Part shown: one piece after another, positions 17,036 through 26,426 of the stretch | How the letters are laid out: every line of letters begins with the position of its first letter | Numbering within the stretch: the stretch's first letter is position 1 | Origin: Candidatus Gastranaerophilales bacterium | Lineage (GTDB): Bacteria > Cyanobacteriota > Vampirovibrionia > Gastranaerophilales > Gastranaerophilaceae | Length of the DNA stretch: 54,256 nt | Assembly (NCBI GenBank): GCA_905235155.1 | Contig: CAJOKJ010000026.1 | Location: 1 to 54,256 of the forward strand | Direction of reading: 5' to 3' | The notes under the pieces: model-generated | The model's database searches: none | The model's input: only the letters and a program-made list of their open reading frames with translations | Told to the model about the DNA's origin: nothing | Program-made: the position numbers and the translations under genes

Positions 17036-18144
17036 TATGATTTAACTCCCAGTACATCTTTTTCAATAAGTAAATAATACAATATCGCATATACAGTATT
17101 TACACTAACCGCATTTCCTGCTTGTTTATATAGTTGATGATTACTAATACCTGCTTTTTGAGCATTTTCACAATATGACTTTGGAAATCCTTGAAAATTT
17201 AAAGCCTCTAATGGAGTTATTTTTCTTATTTTTTTCTTTAATAATTGATTCATAGTAAATACTTTTTCTTTATATTTAATTGGATCCTCACAATGAATAA
17301 AATCATCACTAAAATAGTTATCTTGGCATGCTCTGTGCATTTTAACCATTGTAGCAGTAAGGGGCTTGGCAATAATTGGATTAATTTCCGATTTGCTCGA
17401 AAAATTCTTTGTTCCATTTGATAATATTGTCGGTTTCAGTATTTCAGAAATATAGTATTTCTCATCTACATTTTTTTCTAATACGTCCAAAACATTTTTT
17501 TGTAGCTGTAAAGATGTTTTAGTCTTAATTTTGTCGAAAGAATTTTTTACAAGTTCTTGGGTAAAATCGAATCCTTGTGGTAAATCTAAATCTTCACGAA
17601 AAGCAAATATAAATACACGATTTCTTGTTTGGGCTAATCCAAAATTATTGGTATTAAATACATCTGAATAAACATTATATCCTGTATCTTTAATTAGTTT
17701 TATAATTGTTTGAAAAGTTTCACCTTTGTTATGCGAAATTAAATTTCTTACATTTTCTAGTAAAATCATTTTAGGTTGTTTTTCTTTTAAAATATCTATG
17801 ATTTTGAAAAATACATTTCCTCTTAAATCTTTAAAGCCTTTTTGTAATCCCATCATACTAAATGCTTGACAAGGAAAACCACCGGTTAATAAAGAAAAAT
17901 CTTGTAAATTTTTAATATTTTTTTTATTTTCTGTAAAACTAACAATATCGCCAATTTCTATATCATTATCAGTGTCAAAATTTGCTTTATAACTTTGAGT
18001 AGCATAATTATCTATCTCTGAAAATCCAATACAATTCATATCAATACCAAAATCCTCGCCCAATAATTCAAGAGCAAGACGAAATCCCCCTATGCCAGCA
18101 AATAATTCTAAATGTTTTATTTCTTTAATTTGTTTATTATGCAT
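17035..18144 (-). CDS. DNA (cytosine-5-)-methyltransferase, second of a pair
   Basis: 369 aa. The m5C motifs are intact: I FAGIGGFR (15-22), IV GGFPCQAFS with catalytic C92, VI ENVRN (130-134), VIII QTRNRVFIF, and X KQAGNAVSV near the C-terminus. The variable target-recognition region lies between VIII and X. It differs strongly from the neighbouring m5C enzyme, so the pair is not a recent duplication. Its start overlaps the upstream methyltransferase end by 28 nt. Confidence 0.93.
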   Translation of the reverse strand: MHNKQIKEIKHLELFAGIGGFRLALELLGEDFGIDMNCIGFSEIDNYATQSYKANFDTDNDIEIGDIVSFTENKKNIKNLQDFSLLTGGFPCQAFSMMGLQKGFKDLRGNVFFKIIDILKEKQPKMILLENVRNLISHNKGETFQTIIKLIKDTGYNVYSDVFNTNNFGLAQTRNRVFIFAFREDLDLPQGFDFTQELVKNSFDKIKTKTSLQLQKNVLDVLEKNVDEKYYISEILKPTILSNGTKNFSSKSEINPIIAKPLTATMVKMHRACQDNYFSDDFIHCEDPIKYKEKVFTMNQLLKKKIRKITPLEALNFQGFPKSYCENAQKAGISNHQLYKQAGNAVSVNTVYAILYYLLIEKDVLGVKS

Positions 18145-19262
18145 TTACCTATTACCTCTGCTAATTTAACTGGCACAGCATTGCCAATTTGCATATACCA
18201 ACTGTTTTGAGGACCTTTAAAAACATAATCATCGGGAAAAGTTTGGACACGAGCCGCTTCTCTTGGGGATAGTCCTCTTGCTTGTGTAGGGTGAATATAC
18301 ATGTTACAGTCAAACTTCATATGAGATGTTATTGTTTTACAAATTTCATTTTCTGATAGTTTAAAATATTTATCTTTAAAGATATTGTTTCTACTTTGAT
18401 AAGGCATAATATCCTTTATTGATTCATGTAAAGAATTACAACCCTGCGGAAGTAATCCAAATATTTTTATATCCCTATCATTATTGTATCTGCTTTTATG
18501 ATTGTATAACTTCGTTATAGTCCTACCATTATTTATGAAATTATAAAAATTGGTTTTTATATAATTATAATCTTTTTCAAAATATCCACAATTTTCATCT
18601 TCAAAATCTGTATTGTTCTTCAATTTATTTGGTTTTAATTTCGGTAAATCTAATATTGCTTTACCTAATGTTACTTTATCAAATACTTTGTATGATTCAA
18701 TTTCATCAAATATTTCTTTTGATTCAATACCGATTCTATTGCCAATAACAATAAGACGTTCTCTATTTTGCGGAATTCCAAAATCTTTCGCATTTAATAT
18801 TTTATACGCAATACTATATTGATTTCCAAGCTTATTATGAAAATCCTCTAAAATTTCATCAATTTTATTTGCCATGCCTTTAACATTTTCCATAATAAAA
18901 AAATTAGGCATAATATTACTCAAAAGTTCTAAATAACTTTTATAAAGTTTATTTCGGGGATCATCTATTAATCGTTGTCTATTTGCCATAGAAAAACCTT
19001 GACAGGGTGGTCCACCGCAAACTAAAGAAACATCATCGAAATATTTTTTATATTTATCAATGTTTTTTATAAGGTCATTTATATCACCTATAAACATTTG
19101 GTCACTTGATAAATTTCTGTTGTACAAATAAGTTTCTGCACATGTAGAATTAATTTCATTTGCAAAAACTACATTAAAACCTGCTTGTTCTAAACCTAAA
19201 CTCAAGCCTCCTGCACCTGCAAATAAATCAATAAAATTGTATGATTTTTCCTTCTTCCCCAT
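18117..19262 (-). CDS. DNA (cytosine-5-)-methyltransferase, first of a pair
   Basis: 381 aa with m5C motifs I DLFAGAGGLSLG (12-23), IV GGPPCQGFS (C87), VI ENVKG (125-129), VIII PQNRERLIVIG, and X MQIGNAVPVKLA. It opens the restriction-modification operon. AAGGGTG stands before the ATG. Two m5C methyltransferases with one nuclease are known from systems with asymmetric targets, where each strand needs its own enzyme (HgaI type). Confidence 0.93.
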   Translation of the reverse strand: MGKKEKSYNFIDLFAGAGGLSLGLEQAGFNVVFANEINSTCAETYLYNRNLSSDQMFIGDINDLIKNIDKYKKYFDDVSLVCGGPPCQGFSMANRQRLIDDPRNKLYKSYLELLSNIMPNFFIMENVKGMANKIDEILEDFHNKLGNQYSIAYKILNAKDFGIPQNRERLIVIGNRIGIESKEIFDEIESYKVFDKVTLGKAILDLPKLKPNKLKNNTDFEDENCGYFEKDYNYIKTNFYNFINNGRTITKLYNHKSRYNNDRDIKIFGLLPQGCNSLHESIKDIMPYQSRNNIFKDKYFKLSENEICKTITSHMKFDCNMYIHPTQARGLSPREAARVQTFPDDYVFKGPQNSWYMQIGNAVPVKLAEVIGKCIINKLKK

Positions 19263-19640
19263 TCTACACCCTTACAAAATAAATATAGCATAAATATTAA
19301 ACTTTTAAAAATATTTTACAATAATGTAAATATTTATATTTCTTCATAAATTTGTTGCTAATTTTAATGGGAAATCAGTAGTTTTCAGCGTTTATTTGAG
19401 ATAATTTTTAGGTTGTAATGTAGTCGCTATATAGTTTGGCAAAAAGTTGCCAAAGTGAAAAACACTTGTATTGAAATAAGCAAAAATATTCGTTAGAATA
19501 CATTTAGACATAGTTAAATTACTTGTATTTACAGGTTGTTTAGCGTTAAATATGAGGTCGTCAAAACGGTGAAGGTTCGTTTGGATTACATATTATTGCA
19601 AGACTAAAATGCGGTTATATTAAGAAAAAATTTGTTTTCC
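19263..19640. other. Gene-free right flank of the restriction-modification island
   Basis: No ORF of note. It should hold the promoter of the methyltransferase operon (AT-rich TATATT at about 19283-19290 on the minus strand). A 7-bp inverted repeat TTGGCAA/TTGCCAA is at 19436-19442/19447-19453. The sequence between 19500 and 19640 looks like decayed DNA leading into the orphan tRNA end. Confidence 0.4.
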
Positions 19641-19703
19641 GGTTCGAATCCCTACTTCTCCCGATTAAAAATCTCAAATTAATTGATAGGCTACATTTGA
19701 GAT
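19641..19703 (+). other. Orphan tRNA 3' end with terminator hairpin (candidate att remnant)
   Basis: GGTTCGAATCCC followed by TACTTCTCCCG (19641-19663) looks like a tRNA T loop and 3' acceptor strand, but the bases upstream cannot form the T stem or the 5' half. A 9-bp hairpin ATCTCAAAT/ATTTGAGAT (19671-19679/19695-19703) follows where a tRNA terminator would lie. Twelve bases, GGTTCGAATCCC, are shared with tRNA-Ser at 15492-15503, but that core is common to many tRNAs and the acceptor strand differs. Confidence 0.5.
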
Positions 19704-19726
19704 GAAGATGAAAAGATGCTTTTTGT

Positions 19727-20683
19727 CTAAATATTTTTTGTACTTTCTATTTGGAATGAAGGTCTGCCTTTTACTTCTTGTAATATTTTTGCTATGTATT
19801 CGCCTAAAATACCTATTGATAACATTATAAATCCGCTAAACAATCCCATTGCAGAAATTAAAATCATTAATTTATCTTTTTCATCAAAGATTACAAAATA
19901 AATCAGCATTATAATAAAAGATAACATTGCCAGTACAATAAATATCAAACCTGTTATTGTAATCAAACGAATTGGAAAAACAGAATAATCCGTTATTCCC
20001 CTCCAAGCCAGCTCAAACATTTTTACATAGTTATATTTAGATTTGCCTAAAATTCTTGATTGTCTATCATAATAAACAACTGTCGATTTTAATCCTAAAT
20101 GAGGAATAAGACCTCGTAAAAAAACAACTTTTTCGTTATATTCTTTTAGTAAGTCAAGTGCTTTTCTGCTCATCAACCTATAATCTGCGTGATTATAATA
20201 AATTCTTTTACAACATATTTTCATTAGTTTGTAAAATAAAATAGCAGTTGTTTTTTTTAAAAAAGTATCATCATCTCTTTTATCTCTACAACCATAAACA
20301 ATTTCATAACCTTCATGATATTTTGTTATCATTTCATCAATTGAATCAAGACTATCCTGCAAATCTGCATCAATAGTAATAACTATATCGGCATTAACAG
20401 TTTTCATGCCTGCAAGCAGGGCGTACTGATGTCCAAAATTTCTGCTTAAATTTATTAAAGCAATTCTTTTATCTGAATCTGCAAGTTTTGATAAAATTTC
20501 TGCGGTGTTATCGGAACTTCCGTCATTTACAAAACAAATTCCGCTATCTTCGGAAATGCTTTTTTTATCCGATAAATTTTCTATTTTTTCTATTAATTTT
20601 TTTACAGTATAATTTAAAGTTTCTTCTTCGTTATAACAGGGAACTATAATTATTAATTTTTTGTTTTTACGCATAATATTCAC
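19727..20683 (-). CDS. Family 2 glycosyltransferase with C-terminal membrane anchor (DPM/GtrB-like)
   Basis: 318 aa. The GT-A core has IIVPCYNEEETL at the N-terminus, NDGSSDNT, RNFGHQYALLAGM, DADLQDS (the DxD-type motif) and HADYRLMSRKAL. Two hydrophobic helices (about 230-300) anchor it in the inner membrane. Such enzymes load a sugar onto polyprenyl phosphate. The reading frame can start at a GTG (20683) or at an ATG three codons on (20674). It lies 2 nt after the GT-C gene, so the two are an operon, and a lipid-linked sugar made here may be the donor for that transferase. Confidence 0.9.
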   Translation of the reverse strand: MNIMRKNKKLIIIVPCYNEEETLNYTVKKLIEKIENLSDKKSISEDSGICFVNDGSSDNTAEILSKLADSDKRIALINLSRNFGHQYALLAGMKTVNADIVITIDADLQDSLDSIDEMITKYHEGYEIVYGCRDKRDDDTFLKKTTAILFYKLMKICCKRIYYNHADYRLMSRKALDLLKEYNEKVVFLRGLIPHLGLKSTVVYYDRQSRILGKSKYNYVKMFELAWRGITDYSVFPIRLITITGLIFIVLAMLSFIIMLIYFVIFDEKDKLMILISAMGLFSGFIMLSIGILGEYIAKILQEVKGRPSFQIESTKNI

Positions 20684-20685
20684 TA

Positions 20686-22266
20686 CTATCTTACTATTTT
20701 ACCGTTTCTAACTTTGTGTACATCTTCCGTGTTTATCAGAATATAGTCTTTAAAAATATATTCTTTATCAAATAACGGAATATAATCTTCAAATCTTACA
20801 ATGTTATCATTTTTTAGATACATTATATAATTTGGCCATATCCAATTTCTATTAGCAAGTACAACCGGTCTTAAACTTTTTGTTTGCTCATTATATTCAA
20901 ATTTACTTATATCCAAATTATTTGAATTCCTAAAATAAGACATCATACCTAAACACTTATATTTTGAGTTGTACATATTGATATCATAACAAACAGGAAA
21001 TAAGGAAGATAAAAGCATAATAATTATTGTAATTGTTGCCAAAGGTGTTTTTAAATGATAAACAAAATATGCAATTAAAAGTCCAAATACAGAAAAAGTA
21101 GCAATAATATATCTTACTGCTACATCTTCATGGAATGGTGCTATTGAACATATTAAATATGCGTATAAAGCAACTAATGCAAATATCATAAAGAAATTTT
21201 TTGTTTCTTTTTGACCAAACTTGTCATTATTAAAAATAGGAATACCAATAGCGGATAAACCTAAAAGCAAAATATAAAAAGTCATATTGTTATAGACATA
21301 TTTGCTTAAATTTTCCAAAACATACATTCCGTAGCGGTGAAAATCCGAGAAATTCCATAGATTAGATGCCTGTTTGGTTTCGTTTAAGTGTTCAATTGTT
21401 TCAAAATTCTCAAAATATATTGGGCAGGATAAAAGCACTATAATAAAAGCACTAACATAAATTGCAAGAATTCGTATTAAGAATTTCAAATCACTTTCCC
21501 TAAAACATTTATAGGTCAGTACAAGAAAAATAATTACACTAAAAATCAAAGCGTAATATTCTGAAAGTAAAAAAATACTCAACCCAATTGAATATAAAAC
21601 AAGTTGTTTCTTAGAAAGTTCTGTTTTTTTACCGATTGATTTATACAGAACAAGGAATATATATAAGACAAATATAAAAAAAGCTTCCATCATTGGGTAA
21701 GCCCGAATTAAAAGAGTATTTGATATTGTTCCGGTAGTAATAAAAGCAAAGAAAAGACCGAATGCAATAAATTTTTTATCAGGCTTTATTTCATTCAAAA
21801 ACTTAAACATAAATAAAAAGGCAATTGTAAAAAAAACAAGGTTCAGCGAACATCCACGCCATTTCATAGCATTAATATCCGAATAATCCATGCCTGCTGT
21901 CCAAATTCTCAGTATGGAATAATATAAATTTGGATGCTGTCTGTCAAAAGTATTGTTATGAAGAAAAACTAAGTCCGAGATTATTGACTTTATGTCGGCT
22001 TTGCTTTCAAAAAGCACTTTTTTTAATGAAAGCACTGTATAATTTTTATGATAATAAAACCTCAAATCTGCCCAACCGTATTTTATTCTTGAACCATCTT
22101 CAAATGAATTGTTAGGAGTTGAAACATTAAAAGATGCAGGGTCATCAAAAAAGAAAGCTGTTTTATTATTTATTGCACAAACCCGTAAAGAAAAAAGCAG
22201 ACAAAATATTACTATATATATCCAATTTTCTTTAATCCAACTGCTAATGTGCTTTAATATATTCAT
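20686..22266 (-). CDS. GT-C fold membrane glycosyltransferase (GT39/ArnT-like)
   Basis: 526 aa from the ATG at 22266, or 534 aa from an upstream TTG at 22290. About ten membrane segments. The first periplasmic loop carries FFFDDPASF, the acidic pair placed as in GT39/GT83 enzymes, and a soluble C-terminal domain follows after about residue 430. Neither start has a Shine-Dalgarno. A perfect TATAAT ends 7 nt before the ATG, which favours a leaderless start at 22266. Probable role: transfer of a sugar from a polyprenyl-phosphate donor on the outer face of the membrane. Confidence 0.75.
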   Translation of the reverse strand: MNILKHISSWIKENWIYIVIFCLLFSLRVCAINNKTAFFFDDPASFNVSTPNNSFEDGSRIKYGWADLRFYYHKNYTVLSLKKVLFESKADIKSIISDLVFLHNNTFDRQHPNLYYSILRIWTAGMDYSDINAMKWRGCSLNLVFFTIAFLFMFKFLNEIKPDKKFIAFGLFFAFITTGTISNTLLIRAYPMMEAFFIFVLYIFLVLYKSIGKKTELSKKQLVLYSIGLSIFLLSEYYALIFSVIIFLVLTYKCFRESDLKFLIRILAIYVSAFIIVLLSCPIYFENFETIEHLNETKQASNLWNFSDFHRYGMYVLENLSKYVYNNMTFYILLLGLSAIGIPIFNNDKFGQKETKNFFMIFALVALYAYLICSIAPFHEDVAVRYIIATFSVFGLLIAYFVYHLKTPLATITIIIMLLSSLFPVCYDINMYNSKYKCLGMMSYFRNSNNLDISKFEYNEQTKSLRPVVLANRNWIWPNYIMYLKNDNIVRFEDYIPLFDKEYIFKDYILINTEDVHKVRNGKIVR

Positions 22267-22273
22267 ACGAAAA

Positions 22274-22279
22274 ATTATA
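22274..22279 (-). promoter_or_regulatory. TATAAT -10 box 7 nt before the GT-C start codon
   Basis: A perfect -10 hexamer with the ATG at the expected transcription start. It supports a leaderless mRNA. Confidence 0.5.
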
Positions 22280-22412
22280 TCATAAAACAATATTACATTA
22301 ACTTATTTAAGAGTAAATTTAAATGTAAAAATTTTTAACTCAAACACTGGAAAACCCTAAAATCAAGAGCTATAATTAAAATATATATTATAATTAATTT
22401 GCGAGGTGGCTT

Positions 22413-22589
22413 ATGGATATAAGTGAAATCGGCGGCAGCCAAATGACTCCTGAAATTCAAGCAAAATACGCTGTTAAACTTATAAAAATGGCTCAACAAT
22501 CAGAGCAAGTAATTGGTTCTATACTTACTGATACGGCTGAAATTTCAAAAGAAGCTATGGATAAATATTTAAGTGAAGCGAATGCATAG
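22413..22589 (+). CDS. Small YjfB-like protein (58 aa)
   Basis: A short gene with a good GAGGTGG 5 nt before its ATG. It begins MDISEIGGSQM, then KYAVKLIKMAQQSEQVIGSIL, and ends NA. The size, MDI start and central K-L-K-x-A-x-x-x-x-x-Q pattern resemble the YjfB family, called putative motility proteins; the function of that family is poorly known. It is mostly one or two amphipathic helices with no signal peptide. It lies in the divergent gap between the GT-C gene and the M15 peptidase gene. Confidence 0.6.
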   Translation: MDISEIGGSQMTPEIQAKYAVKLIKMAQQSEQVIGSILTDTAEISKEAMDKYLSEANA

Positions 22590-22725
22590 CAAAATCTGAT
22601 TTTAATTAATGTATATTGAATTAAGAGTTTATATTATTTCGAATTGTAAATAAATAATGTTTTTTGTTAAAGTTTTTTACTTTATCTCCGAAAAAAACAT
22701 GTGAGATGATGTAGGAGTATTGTTT

Positions 22726-24708
22726 ATGAATTACTTGGAATTTTTAACAAAAAAAGCTGAAGCAGCAAAAATAAAACAAAATGAGCAAAAAACAGATACA
22801 TCTGCAACAAAAGAAACTGAAAGCAAAGACCTTGTAACTCTTTTTGGTGAAGAATTTACCGCAATAGAAAAAGAGGATGGTTCTTCAGTATTTAATCTTG
22901 CATCTAAAGAACAACTTTCAGATATTGATTATGAAAAAATAGTTTCAAAAGATGAACCGGAAGAAAGTAATTCATTAACTTCTGTTTTAAGAGATTTCTT
23001 TTCATTTGATGAAGTGAAAAAAGAAGCTGATACAGACGGTAACGGTGAAATTTCCGCTGAAGAAGCAAAATCGTACATAACAAACTTATCAGCACAAGAT
23101 GGTGACGAAAATACTCTTTCAATGGATGATTTTGATGCTGTTATTGAAGCAAAAGGAATAGATTTACAGGCAGCAGCAGAACAATTATTATCACAAGCAA
23201 CGGGTGCAGTACCGGAAACACAATCAGTACCGGAAGAAAACGATTCTGCAACACCTGATATATCTGTTTCTGCTCCTGCAACAGATACATCATACAATGA
23301 TAATTATTCAAATTACGGTAATGGGTCTTATTCTGACTATTCAGGAGGCTCGTCTTATTCTTCAACACCGGCTAATCCATTAGATTCAATGTCTTTAGAA
23401 CAACTGGAATCAGAAAAAGCAACACGCCAAGCAACAGTAAAAGAAAAACAAAATGATGTAAATGCTGTTAATAACGGTTCTAATGAAAAAGTTAAAACCG
23501 CAAAAGACGAAATGAAAAAAGCAGAAGATGATTATAAAAACGCAGTTAAAAATGACCCTAATGTAAGTAAAAAAACTAACAAAGAATTTGAAAAAAATCT
23601 TGAAAAGATTAATGAAAATAAAGCTAAATTAGATGAAAATGCAGTAAAAATTAATGATAAAGAAGTTGAAATTGATGACCAAGAAGAATCAATTAAGTCT
23701 TTAACTGCCGAATCAGAAGCCTTAAATTCAGAATACGAAGGTTTTAATAAACAATTATCCAATTTGCAAAATTCCTTATCAAATGTAGGCACACCAACAG
23801 GTAAGCCTGAAGATGCAGATAAAGATGCCCAAATTAACTCTAAGAAAAAAGAAATTAACGAAAAAATAGCTGCTAAAAATAAAGAAATTAAAGAAAAGAA
23901 AAAAGAAATTGAATCTAAAGATAAAGAAATTAAAGAAGCAAATAAAAAACTGGACAAATTAAAGAAAGAACTCGAAAATTTAAACAAAGATAAGTCGAAA
24001 CTGGAAGAAACAAAATCAAAATTAGAAGAAGAAAAAACAGCAATAGAAAATAAGATAAAAGAAACTTGCAGTGCAGATACAAAAGCAAAAATGGATGCGT
24101 ATAACGCTGCTGCTAAAAAAGTTGAAACAGTAAAAGCAAGCGAACTGGAATTTGCAAAAGCTGCTTTAACAGAAGCACAAACTGCTGTAAAAGAAGTTAA
24201 TACAAAAATAAATGAAGTTAAAAACAGAAAACTTTTTGATGGTGAACTTAATGTCGAAAATATCCCTGCTGAATACAGAAATCAAATTTCAGTAAAAACA
24301 CTTCCAAACGGACAAAAAGTATTAACATTTGGTTATACAAATTACAAGGATTTAAAACCAGAAATGCAAGACCAAATCGCTGTATTCAATGAAGTTGCAG
24401 CAGAAAAGGGCTATACATTTGTAATGTCAGACGGTTTTAGATCAATTGCGGAATCAAATGCAGCAAGAGCAAGAAAAGGTAATCTTGTAGCACCGGGAGG
24501 TCAATCTCCTCACAATTACGGTGCTGCATTTGACTGTGGAGTTTATAAAAAAGGCGGACAAGGGCTTTCAAGAGATGAATGGACAGCGTTTACAAGAGAA
24601 GTTCAAAGACGTACCAATAACATTACTTGGGGCGGTGATTTTAAAAATAAATCTTGTGAAGTATGGCACTTTGAATTGACCGACTGGCGAAAATATAAAA
24701 CTGCATAA
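22726..24708 (+). CDS. Coiled-coil protein with EF-hand and C-terminal M15-type peptidase domain
   Basis: 660 aa. GTAGGAG 8 nt before the ATG at 22726 favours it over a TTG six bases earlier. Domains: an EF-hand-like pair near residues 100-140 (DTDGNGEISAEE, then a weaker copy), a S/Y/G-rich linker (190-220), a long Lys/Glu coiled coil (about 225-510), and a D-Ala-D-Ala carboxypeptidase/endolysin-like M15 domain at the end. The zinc-site pieces are SPHNYGAAFDCG (H and D) and EVWHFEL (H). No signal peptide is visible, which is odd for a peptidoglycan enzyme. Release by lysis or a dedicated export route is possible. Confidence 0.7.
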   Translation: MNYLEFLTKKAEAAKIKQNEQKTDTSATKETESKDLVTLFGEEFTAIEKEDGSSVFNLASKEQLSDIDYEKIVSKDEPEESNSLTSVLRDFFSFDEVKKEADTDGNGEISAEEAKSYITNLSAQDGDENTLSMDDFDAVIEAKGIDLQAAAEQLLSQATGAVPETQSVPEENDSATPDISVSAPATDTSYNDNYSNYGNGSYSDYSGGSSYSSTPANPLDSMSLEQLESEKATRQATVKEKQNDVNAVNNGSNEKVKTAKDEMKKAEDDYKNAVKNDPNVSKKTNKEFEKNLEKINENKAKLDENAVKINDKEVEIDDQEESIKSLTAESEALNSEYEGFNKQLSNLQNSLSNVGTPTGKPEDADKDAQINSKKKEINEKIAAKNKEIKEKKKEIESKDKEIKEANKKLDKLKKELENLNKDKSKLEETKSKLEEEKTAIENKIKETCSADTKAKMDAYNAAAKKVETVKASELEFAKAALTEAQTAVKEVNTKINEVKNRKLFDGELNVENIPAEYRNQISVKTLPNGQKVLTFGYTNYKDLKPEMQDQIAVFNEVAAEKGYTFVMSDGFRSIAESNAARARKGNLVAPGGQSPHNYGAAFDCGVYKKGGQGLSRDEWTAFTREVQRRTNNITWGGDFKNKSCEVWHFELTDWRKYKTA

Positions 24709-24711
24709 ATG

Positions 24712-24745
24712 ATTTATTAGAAAATTTTAATATTTTCTAATAAAT
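24712..24745. terminator. Bidirectional terminator between convergent genes
   Basis: A 14-bp perfect stem (24712-24725 with 24732-24745). One arm starts just after the M15 gene stop. The other arm ends on the stop codon of the glycosyltransferase reading frame restored across its frameshift, which supports that longer gene model. Confidence 0.75.
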
Positions 24746-26408
24746 TATTCAGAAACTTTACTTTTTATTTTACAGATATGATGCTGATCAATTATATCAT
24801 GATTTAATATTGTGTAATGAAACTGATGACAGTTTTCCAATGATAATGCACCTTTTGTATAAATGAAAAGTGCTGTTTTGTATAACTCTAAATCTATTAA
24901 ATCAGGTCCCATATTACTTTCTGAATATAAAAAGTAAATATTATTATTCTCTGCAAATGTTTTTATTAATTTTTTTTGTAAATATTCATTTATGTAATAT
25001 TGATTTTTATAGAAATCCTTATCTATCCAAAAACCATATTTAACAAGGCGTTTTGGTAGGCTATAACCAATATATTTTACTTTTGTATTTTGAAAAGGAG
25101 CAGCTGCACATGCAGAAAAATTAGCACAAATTACAACCGCATCATCTTCTATTTTTAGTGGTATAGGACGTATAATTTCTTGTTCATTTTTATATGGATA
25201 TTGACCCAGACCAGAATATCCTTTAAATAAAGACCTGTTATTATTATAAGCGGATATACATAATATTCTTTTTTTACTGTTGAAACAACAAACAAATAAT
25301 AAATAGCAGGTGCTAAAACAAATAAAGGTATTAAGTATCTTATATTGGTAAACAAAAAATTATTTGTATAATAAGTTGTTATCATAAAAATTAATATAAA
25401 ATACAAAATTTTTAAATTAATTATATTGCTAATTTTTTCTCTTATTGATTTATTTAGTAGCATAGTAATAATACAGACAATTAATATAAAAGACAATGCT
25501 ATCTTTAAATCATAATATTTTTGTTCAAAACCTATAAAAGCTTTTTCAGCAGTGTTTCTAAGCGGGTAAAATATAAATTCCCAAATTGTATTAGCTTTTA
25601 AATGCAAATAGTCCATATTTAAAATTGATTCACTATTTGCAAACGGAGATTTGAAAATATCATTAAAATAAGGGAAAAACGGATTTTTAAATTTATGCCA
25701 GATTGTGAAAAACCACCAACCGCCTGTACACATAAAACCTGTAAAAATACCTAAAATTTCAAAGCAAATGGTTTTTACCGGTTTTTGTATAAATTTGATT
25801 AAACATAAAGTTGTTAGCAGAAATGAAACAATATATATGATATTTACATATTTTAAGCCTAATGCCATACCCTCAAATACCATTGCAAAAAATATTAAAT
25901 AATATCTTGATTTGCTTGAGTTCTTAAATATGCTTTTTAAAAATAAATATAAACCTATCAAAACTAAGTTGGCACACTGAATGTCAGTATTATCAAAGCT
26001 CAAGCAAAACAGAATAATTGGAGAAGAACATGCCAATATCAATGAAAATATAACACCTATATACTTATTAAATTTATCCAAATTATCAAATAATAATTCA
26101 TACAGCTTAAAAGATATGAACATTAAAATTCCGTATTTTAAACCCGAAATCAATAAAAATATTAAAGGATGGTGATTTAGCCTTTCTATACCAAAATATA
26201 TTAAACCATCTAACAACGGATTAAAATAGCTTCTAAATAAATTAGGCAAAAAATCAATATCAAGACGATTGTGCCAAAATGCCCAGCCATTATTAAAATG
26301 ATAAGAATAAAAATCCCAATCCGGAAGGTTATTTAATTTTATGGTTACAATGCAATTTATAATTAAAATTATAAAAAATACAATAAAATCTTTTAAATAT
26401 TTTTTCAT
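24745..26408 (-). pseudogene. GT-C membrane glycosyltransferase, frameshifted at a seven-base T/A run
   Basis: The first frame (25155-26408) gives 417 aa with about ten membrane helices and an early LNNLPDWDFYSYHFNN loop, as in GT-C transferases. It then runs into 16 unrelated residues. One extra A in the seven-base homopolymer at 25269-25275 (T on the plus strand) joins it to a second open frame of about 170 codons starting ILCISAYNNNRSLFKGYSG and ending at 24745. This yields a 554-aa protein with a soluble C-terminal domain. The single-base repair and the terminator position both support the model. It could be an assembly error, a null allele, or a phase-variable tract. It follows the GT2 gene by 18 nt in one operon. 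Confidence 0.75.
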
Positions 26409-26426
26409 ATTAAACCAATAAACAAA

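Noticed and set aside
15514-19640. Prophage or integrative element with integrase
   Set aside because: No integrase, recombinase or phage gene is visible; only tRNA-related flanks remain.
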